Source: an uncultured Bacillota bacterium (lineage in GTDB: Bacteria; Bacillota; Clostridia; Peptostreptococcales; Anaerovoracaceae). Taken from it: 11,114 nt of DNA. Shown in pieces: positions 6,715-11,114 of the stretch. The number at the start of each line of letters is the position of its first letter. The first letter of the stretch is position 1. A model generated the notes under the pieces. That model saw nothing but the letters and a program-made list of their open reading frames with translations, was not told where the DNA came from and did no database searches. Both the position numbers and the translations under genes were made by a program. The stretch spans positions 1-11,114 of the forward strand of contig CABQMM010000017.1 in assembly GCA_902465215.1 (NCBI GenBank), in the 5' to 3' direction.

Positions 6715-6762
6715 ATTGATATGATAAAAATTCACATCAGGGTGGAGGTACAAAGAAACAAT

Positions 6763-7656
6763 ATGGACGCAAAGAAAATTGAAATTTTACTGGAAGCAAT
6801 GGAGTCGGGAAGCCTGATGGCAGTCGCCGAAAAAAACGGTTATACACCGTCGGGGCTTTCACACCTTCTGCAGCGTCTGGAAGAGGAACTTGGAGTAAAG
6901 CTTGCAGAGCGAAACAACCGGGGAATCGCGCTCAGCGACGAAGGCGCGAGTCTGCTTCCGTATCTCAGAAAATGCGTGAATGCCTATCAGGATTTGGAAA
7001 GAGAGGCCGGAAAAATCGGGCAAAAGAAAGCGGAAATCCTGCATATTGCCGCTTACGCCAGCATTGCGAAGAACTGGATGCCGGAACTGATCGGTTTCTT
7101 TTCGCAAAAACATCCCGAAATCACTGTAGAGCTGGAAGTTGTGGGAAGGCAGGAGCTTTACCGCAGCATGAAAAGCGGGAAATATAATCTGATTTTTGCG
7201 TGTGAAGACAAATCCTGCGGATATAACTTTATTCCCCTTGCAGAGGATCGTTTTTTTGCGGTTCTTCCGCAAAACTATGAAGGAAAAGAAAGCTTCCCAC
7301 TCAAAGATTTCGAGAAATATTCGTTTATCATGCCGTCATACGGGGAAGATGTGGAAGTACACGAATTGTTTGCGGAATACGGAATTATGCCGAAACTGCT
7401 TCCTGCTACGGCGGACGACCCCGTTATCATAGGAATGGTAGAAGGCGGCATGGGCGTCAGCATGATGTCTGAACTTGTGCTGCACGGCAGCGGGGAGCAT
7501 GTCAAAAAACTTCCGGTAGAGCCGGCCGCTTTCCGTGAACTTGGGATTGTATACAAGGAAAGAAAACTCTTGAGTAAGGCGGAAAGGAGCTTTCTCGATT
7601 GCGTCAGGGATTATTTTCATCAAAAGGCACATAATAGCCTTCTTCCTGACGCTTGA
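6763..7656 (+). CDS. LysR-family transcriptional regulator
   Basis: 297-residue LysR-type regulator from the chosen start, the usual family length. The N-terminal winged helix-turn-helix (about 1-60) reads IEILLEAMESGSLMAVAEKNGYTPSGLSHLLQRLEEELGVKL, followed by the wing and linker. The effector-binding, periplasmic-binding-protein-like domain covers about 88-290. The frame is open from ATG 6721, but that codon lies at the predicted transcription start, and family homology begins at MDAKKIEILL, so ATG 6763 is preferred. GGAGGT (6744-6749) is 13 bases before it, rather far, so initiation may be modest. It is divergent from the DUF554 gene, its most likely target besides itself. The last 53 bases overlap the convergent small ORF on the minus strand, and roughly ten residues extend past the normal family end (FLDCVRDYF). 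Confidence 0.92.
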   Translation: MDAKKIEILLEAMESGSLMAVAEKNGYTPSGLSHLLQRLEEELGVKLAERNNRGIALSDEGASLLPYLRKCVNAYQDLEREAGKIGQKKAEILHIAAYASIAKNWMPELIGFFSQKHPEITVELEVVGRQELYRSMKSGKYNLIFACEDKSCGYNFIPLAEDRFFAVLPQNYEGKESFPLKDFEKYSFIMPSYGEDVEVHELFAEYGIMPKLLPATADDPVIIGMVEGGMGVSMMSELVLHGSGEHVKKLPVEPAAFRELGIVYKERKLLSKAERSFLDCVRDYFHQKAHNSLLPDA

Positions 7657-7834
7657 CCGCCTGCTTCTGCGTTTTCGCAATGGCATCTTCGTATCCTGTG
7701 AGCGCGGCAAAGGGTGCAAACTGTGCCGCCCGCGCACTGCGAGGCATACGGGGGTGCTTTTTTGATTCCGGATGCGGAAGAGGAAGGATGTCTGCGTATT
7801 TACTTTTTCCGTTTTTTTCAGGGTTTTCAATCAT
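7604..7834 (-). CDS. Small conserved protein coupled to the Y-family polymerase
   Basis: 76-residue protein with the block MPRSARAAQFAPFAALTGYEDAI (about 30-52). From memory, this block marks small proteins encoded next to UmuC-like polymerases in clostridia; their function is not established. A YolD-type relationship is possible but unproved. The ATG overlaps the polymerase stop by 4 bases (ATGA), which implies translational coupling and co-induction by DNA damage. No membrane segment or signal is seen. The partners I recall are longer (about 110-140 residues), so this one may lack the C-terminal half. Its 3' end runs 53 bases antisense into the lysR-type gene. Existence is well supported by the conserved block and operon position; function is unknown. 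Confidence 0.8.
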   Translation of the reverse strand: MIENPEKNGKSKYADILPLPHPESKKHPRMPRSARAAQFAPFAALTGYEDAIAKTQKQAVKRQEEGYYVPFDENNP

Positions 7835-9357
7835 GCCTTGTGTCCTCCAATCTGTGCGTTGCGCTGCATTGCCGTCGCGCCTTCTTCCAAGTCTCTACCT
7901 TTGACAACCGCGTTTTTTCCGAATTTCTGTTTGATGTCCAGCAGCGCCTGCTGGATGTTTTTTTCGCTTTCCGCATCTTGCGGCGTTTCCTTTGAAGGTG
8001 CAGCCGGGCTGAACATATCAAGCTGCACTCCGCTTTCGGCAGTGAAGGCAGAAGAGGAGACTTTCGCAGACGATGCCGATTCCGGCACAACATGGTTGGC
8101 GCAGATTGTCAGGCGGCGAACCATCAAAGACGGATTTGCGATTTCACGGTAAAGGGAAGAAAGTGCCGCCGTGATTTCCTGCATGGACGAGGTGGCGCAA
8201 GGCAGATTTACCGTTCCGTGCGCGTGCTTGGGAATCTTCCGACCGTAGCGGTCAATCGTCGTCTGACCGGAAAAAGTGGACGCATCCACATTGTTGATAT
8301 CGTAACCCACAGTCAGAACGAGCTGGTCTGTGGTCAGTTTCTTCTCAAACAAGCCCAAAGCCATGTCTTCCGCCATTTCGCAGAGCACCAGATGCGCCTT
8401 TTCGAAATCATAAGGACATTGCAGAACCTGACCGGAGCTTATGCTGTTTGACTCCGGGCGATAGGCTTTGATTTCTGCCATCGTGCAAGGCTCGAATCCC
8501 CATGCGTGGTCAATCAGAAGCTCCGCATTGACTCCGAAAAGTTTGTAAAGCAGATCCTCGTTGTGAAAGTCGCTTGGCTTGCCGACAGAGCAGCGGGCAA
8601 TATCGCCCATGGTGTGTATTCCCACCTTCGCAAGCTTGGAAGCATAGCCGTGTCCCACACGCCAGAAATCCGTAAGCGGCGTGTGGCTCCAAAGAAGCCG
8701 TCTGTATGACATTTCATCAAGCTCGGCAATCCGCATCCCGTTTTCGTCTGCCGGAACATGCTTGGCATAGATATCCATGGCAATTTTAGCAAGGTACAGG
8801 TTCGTGCCGATTCCCGCCGTTGCCGTAATTCCGGTCGATTCAAAGACATCCGTCATCATTCGCATTGCAAGCTCTCGTCCCGAGAGCCCGTACAGCCGCA
8901 GATAATCCGACGCTTCAATAAAAACCTCATCAATCGAATAGACATGAATATCCTCCGGAGCCACATACTTCAGGTAAATATCATAAATCCTTGTGCTGTA
9001 CGCAATGTAATGCGCCATGCGGGGCGGGGCGGCGATGAAATCAAGCGCAAGGGAAGAGTCCGCGGCAAGCTCCGCTGCATCACAGGATTTACCTGTAAAA
9101 TTTTTTTGGTGCGCTTTCGCAAGCCGAAGGGCATTCTCTTCTTTTACCTTTTGGATGACTTCAAACAGACGTGCTCTCCCGGGAATTCCGTAACGCTTCA
9201 GGGAAGGAGATACCGCAAGGCAGATGGTTTTTTCCGTGCGGCTTGCATCCGCAACCACGAGATTGGTGCTCATCGGGTCAAGACCGCGGCTCATGCACTC
9301 CGCCGACGCATAAAAAGACTTTAAATCGATAGCGATGCAGCATCTCTGATTTTCCAT
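7831..9357 (-). CDS. Y-family translesion DNA polymerase (UmuC/PolY2-like)
   Basis: 508-residue error-prone polymerase that copies past damaged bases, of the long UmuC/UvrX-like type found in Firmicutes (compare B. subtilis YqjW/PolY2). The catalytic acids are D11 in IDLKSFYASAE and D143/E144 in YSIDEVF. Tyr16, after Phe15, occupies the steric-gate position that excludes ribonucleotides. Palm and fingers cover about 1-220, the thumb helix-hairpin-helix region is near 230-260 (FWRVGHGYASKLAKVGIHTMGDIA), and the little finger lies about 300-420. QLDMF (445-449) is a beta-clamp binding peptide. The C-terminal segment from about 467 (ALLDIKQKFGKNAVVKGRDLEEGA, ending IGGHKA) is typical of this clostridial group. 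ATG 9357 follows AGGAGGA (9367-9373) by 9 bases. An SOS box and strong promoter lie upstream, and the small conserved ORF is translationally coupled downstream. Confidence 0.95.
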   Translation of the reverse strand: MENQRCCIAIDLKSFYASAECMSRGLDPMSTNLVVADASRTEKTICLAVSPSLKRYGIPGRARLFEVIQKVKEENALRLAKAHQKNFTGKSCDAAELAADSSLALDFIAAPPRMAHYIAYSTRIYDIYLKYVAPEDIHVYSIDEVFIEASDYLRLYGLSGRELAMRMMTDVFESTGITATAGIGTNLYLAKIAMDIYAKHVPADENGMRIAELDEMSYRRLLWSHTPLTDFWRVGHGYASKLAKVGIHTMGDIARCSVGKPSDFHNEDLLYKLFGVNAELLIDHAWGFEPCTMAEIKAYRPESNSISSGQVLQCPYDFEKAHLVLCEMAEDMALGLFEKKLTTDQLVLTVGYDINNVDASTFSGQTTIDRYGRKIPKHAHGTVNLPCATSSMQEITAALSSLYREIANPSLMVRRLTICANHVVPESASSAKVSSSAFTAESGVQLDMFSPAAPSKETPQDAESEKNIQQALLDIKQKFGKNAVVKGRDLEEGATAMQRNAQIGGHKA

Positions 9358-9409
9358 TTTGCGAAGTCCTCCTCTCCCTGCAGACCGCTCTGATTTTTAA
9401 ATAAAACGG

Positions 9410-9421
9410 GAACAAATGTTC
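9410..9421. promoter_or_regulatory. LexA/SOS box of the Y-family polymerase operon
   Basis: GAACAAATGTTC has both perfect half-sites (GAAC-N4-GTTC) of the Firmicute LexA operator. It lies just downstream of the polymerase -10 box, over the expected transcription start, so LexA binding would block transcription until DNA damage triggers its cleavage. Confidence 0.88.
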
Positions 9422-9429
9422 TTAAATAA

Positions 9430-9458
9430 ATTATAGCAGGGATAAAGTTATCTTTCAA
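9430..9458 (-). promoter_or_regulatory. SigA-type promoter of the Y-family polymerase operon
   Basis: On the minus strand TTGAAA (9453-9458, 5/6) and a perfect TATAAT (9430-9435) are 17 bases apart. Transcription should start near 9423, next to the LexA box. This strong promoter under tight repression is typical of damage-inducible genes. Confidence 0.88.
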
Positions 9459-9472
9459 GCGGTATTCTTTGA

Positions 9473-9491
9473 CAAAAAATAATATTTTTTG
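9473..9491. repeat. Perfect AT-rich palindrome in the divergent intergenic region
   Basis: CAAAAAATAATATTTTTTG consists of two perfect nine-base arms around a single A (9482). It lies between the promoters of the polymerase and the secreted repeat protein. It could be a repressor operator or a bent, easily melted element; no gene ends here, so a terminator role is unlikely. Confidence 0.5.
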
Positions 9492-9501
9492 CAAAAACAT
9501 C

Positions 9502-9540
9502 TTGACTTGAACATTAGTGTTTAATTTATACTGCTATTAT
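9502..9540 (+). promoter_or_regulatory. Predicted promoter of the secreted repeat protein
   Basis: Two readings are possible. TTGACT (9502-9507) with TATACT (9527-9532) gives a long 19-base spacer. Alternatively, TGCTATTAT (9532-9540) is an extended -10 element that may not need a -35. An imperfect inverted repeat (9507-9524) lies in the spacer. The exact start cannot be decided from sequence. Confidence 0.5.
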
Positions 9541-9564
9541 AAAAAACATCGAAATATAAAAGAT

Positions 9565-9570
9565 GGGAGA
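9565..9570 (+). promoter_or_regulatory. Ribosome binding site deciding the start at 9578
   Basis: GGGAGA lies 7 bases before ATG 9578. The in-frame ATG at 9563 overlaps this site and would put MGDK ahead of a standard signal peptide, so 9578 is preferred. Confidence 0.75.
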
Positions 9571-9577
9571 TAAAAAA

Positions 9578-11059
9578 ATGAGTAAGAAAAAGAAATTATT
9601 TACATTGTTTCTGGCAATGACCGTGGTATTTACCATGTGCTTTGCCGCAGTTCCGGCGTACGCAGCATCCGGAACCGCAATCACGAATGCCGACGAACTC
9701 AAGGCGATGAGCGCAAACGGCAATTATTATCTGGCAAATGACATCGAAGTCCCTGCCAACCTGTCACTGTTCGCAGATTATGACCGCCCGTTCACCGGAA
9801 CGCTGGATGGAAATGGACATAAAATCAAAGGTTATATCTACATCTCAAGCGAAGAATGGCTTGACTATGTTGCACTGTTTATACATACGAAAGACGCGAC
9901 CTTCAAGAACCTGCGCATGACCGATGTCAACATCAGTCTCAATCAAGCGGGCAGCGTAGCCGCACTGGCCGCAACTTCCACAAACTGTAAATTCATCGAT
10001 ATCAGTGTCTCCGGCAAGATTGCCGGCAAGTATTTGTGTACAGCTGCAGGTATCCTTGCTTACAACGAGGGCAGTTCGATGACAGGCTGCAAAAACAGCG
10101 CCGATATTACAGTCACTGATGCTGCCGAAGGCTGCGGCATCGCAGGCGTTGCAGGCTCTTGCGATACGATGAAGAACTGTACGAACAGCGGCAAGATCAG
10201 CATCAGCGGCAAGATCACACAAGGCGGCTTCTATGCAGCAGGTGTTGCCAATAGCATCGGCAAAGCTACCTCCTGCAGGAACTCCGGTACGGTTACCATA
10301 TCGGCGACGGGCAGCGGTCAGCAGATTGAAGCCTGCAATGCAGCAGGTGTCGCAGGCCAAGTGGATACGGCAGTTTCCTGCAGCAATACCGGTAAGGTCA
10401 GCATGAATGCGACGATCCAGCCGATTGAACCGCATATGGTTGGCGGCGTCTTTGCTCTTGTGCAAAAGTCAGCGAGCAAATGCTACAACAAGGGTGCAGT
10501 CAGCTACAGCGGCAAATCCTACCGCAGCGTTTATGTCGGAGGAGTCAGTGGGCAGGCTCGCAAGGTCAGCCAGTTCTATAACAAAGGCTCTGTAACGCTC
10601 AAGATTCCGAGTGCCAAGAGTGCGGAACAAAACAAAGTCGGCGGAGTCTGCGGCACAGTTACGGACATGCGTAACTGCTACAACACAGGCACTATCACAG
10701 CGACGGGTGTGGTTTTCATCGGCGGTATTTCCGGCTACGCAAATCCTTGGGATGACAAGGTCGTATCGAATTATAACACCGGCAAGATTAAAGCCACTAC
10801 GAAGGGCACTTACAAAGGACAGGTTCTCGCTGGTTACGAAGAAACAGAGGTTGTGCAGAAGCGCAATATCTACAATAACTACTACACCGGTTCCGGTACA
10901 GGCTATGATCCGATTTACAGCACCCCGCATAAATACGTTGCAAAGGCTTCCAAGGTTCCCTCGATTAAGGCAAAGAACTGCCCGAAGCTGAGTTCCAAAT
11001 ACTGGACCTATTCCTCCAAGTACGGCAGGATGATCCTCAAAAATAACAAGGAAAAATAA
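9578..11059 (+). CDS. Secreted GLUG-like repeat protein, probable beta-helix
   Basis: 493-residue exported protein. A signal peptide begins MSKKKK, has a hydrophobic core (7-24) and ends AVPAYA, with signal peptidase I cleavage predicted after Ala29. Residues 31-165 include LKAMSANGNYYLANDIEV and FTGTLDGNGHKIKGYIY, the kind of opening seen in right-handed beta-helix and GLUG-motif surface proteins. Residues 171 to about 430 are roughly eight repeats of 28-37 residues led by [C/F/N]xN[S/T/K]Gx(I/V). The C-terminal 50 residues are basic and tyrosine-rich (KLSSKYWTYSSKYGRMILKNNKEK). No LPXTG signal, transmembrane anchor, lipobox or SLH domain is visible, so it is either released or held non-covalently. 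A role in surface or matrix binding is possible but unproved. A following gene starts 45 bases downstream with no terminator between, so the two are probably co-transcribed. Confidence 0.87.
   Translation: MSKKKKLFTLFLAMTVVFTMCFAAVPAYAASGTAITNADELKAMSANGNYYLANDIEVPANLSLFADYDRPFTGTLDGNGHKIKGYIYISSEEWLDYVALFIHTKDATFKNLRMTDVNISLNQAGSVAALAATSTNCKFIDISVSGKIAGKYLCTAAGILAYNEGSSMTGCKNSADITVTDAAEGCGIAGVAGSCDTMKNCTNSGKISISGKITQGGFYAAGVANSIGKATSCRNSGTVTISATGSGQQIEACNAAGVAGQVDTAVSCSNTGKVSMNATIQPIEPHMVGGVFALVQKSASKCYNKGAVSYSGKSYRSVYVGGVSGQARKVSQFYNKGSVTLKIPSAKSAEQNKVGGVCGTVTDMRNCYNTGTITATGVVFIGGISGYANPWDDKVVSNYNTGKIKATTKGTYKGQVLAGYEETEVVQKRNIYNNYYTGSGTGYDPIYSTPHKYVAKASKVPSIKAKNCPKLSSKYWTYSSKYGRMILKNNKEK
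10088..10890 (+). repeat. Tandem cysteine-led GLUG-like protein repeats
   Basis: About eight diverged units lie within the secreted protein, starting CKNSAD, CTNSGK, CRNSGT, CSNTGK, CYNKGA, FYNKGS, CYNTGT and NYNTGK. Each is followed by a (G/A)G(V/I)xG or similar turn about 20 residues later. They are diverged at the DNA level, so this is a protein fold repeat rather than a recent duplication. Confidence 0.8.
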
Positions 11060-11104
11060 GAAAACGAAAGAAATATACACGAATAAAAAAGGAGACGGCT
11101 TATC

Positions 11105-11114
11105 ATGAGAAAAA
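11105..11114 (+). CDS. Start of a following gene, cut by the window edge
   Basis: ATG at 11105 opens MRK before the window ends. It is preceded by a good ribosome site (AAGGAG ending at 11094, 10 bases upstream). A basic opening is compatible with another exported protein, but three codons cannot identify it. It probably shares a transcript with the secreted repeat protein. Confidence 0.55.

Noticed and set aside
6721..6762. ATG 6721 as start of the lysR-type gene
   Set aside because: It coincides with the predicted transcription start and adds 14 residues not typical of the family.
7336..7830. A 164-codon minus-strand open frame
   Set aside because: It overlaps both the lysR-type gene and the small conserved ORF in other frames, and its translation is Arg/Lys-rich without recognisable motifs.
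9469..9474. Perfect TTGACA as a -35 element
   Set aside because: No acceptable -10 hexamer lies 16-19 bases downstream on the plus strand.
9845..11080. Two long antisense open frames (206 and 203 codons) on the minus strand
   Set aside because: They lie wholly or almost wholly opposite the secreted repeat gene, have no ribosome site seen, and their Cys/Ala-rich translations mirror the repetitive sense codons.

Overview
The window looks like a chromosomal segment from a low-to-moderate GC Firmicute, most likely an anaerobic member of the Clostridia. The reasons are a CodY regulator, the HslVU protease next to it, strong AGGAGG-type ribosome binding sites, a Firmicute-type LexA (SOS) box, and a Y-family polymerase of the kind common in clostridia. 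The species cannot be named from the sequence alone.

Region 1 (1-4790, plus strand) is a housekeeping operon: topA (5' end cut off by the window), hslV, hslU and codY, closed by a strong intrinsic terminator. Gaps are 16, 12 and 51 bases. In Bacillus subtilis the same neighbourhood runs topA-trmFO-codV-clpQ-clpY-codY, so here trmFO and the xerC/codV recombinase gene are missing. A GC-rich hairpin sits directly against the codY ribosome binding site. The CodY recognition helix carries Asn where the family normally has Arg.

Region 2 (4790-6629, minus strand) holds a DUF554 membrane protein gene, an ECF sigma factor gene and a membrane-anchored M23/LytM protein that overlaps the sigma gene by 4 bases (ATGA). 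The last two look like a sigma/anti-sigma pair in which the extracytoplasmic sensor is a peptidase-like domain. That domain keeps its zinc ligands but has Cys in place of the usual second catalytic His. A 14/15 match to the CodY box lies in the leader of the DUF554 gene, so the codY product from region 1 may control this cluster.

Region 3 (6640-7656) contains a LysR-family regulator divergent from the DUF554 gene. The two predicted promoters interlock and share an inverted repeat, the usual layout for a LysR regulator controlling its divergent neighbour.

Region 4 (7604-9458, minus strand) is a DNA-damage tolerance operon: an SOS-box-controlled, UmuC-like Y-family polymerase, translationally coupled to a small partner-type ORF whose 3' end overlaps the lysR gene antisense by 53 bases.

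Region 5 (9473-11114, plus strand) has an AT-rich palindrome, a promoter, and a secreted protein made of about eight cysteine-led, GLUG-like repeats. A following gene begins just at the window edge. No RNA genes, insertion sequences or CRISPR arrays were seen, and no gene-free stretch exceeds 300 bases.
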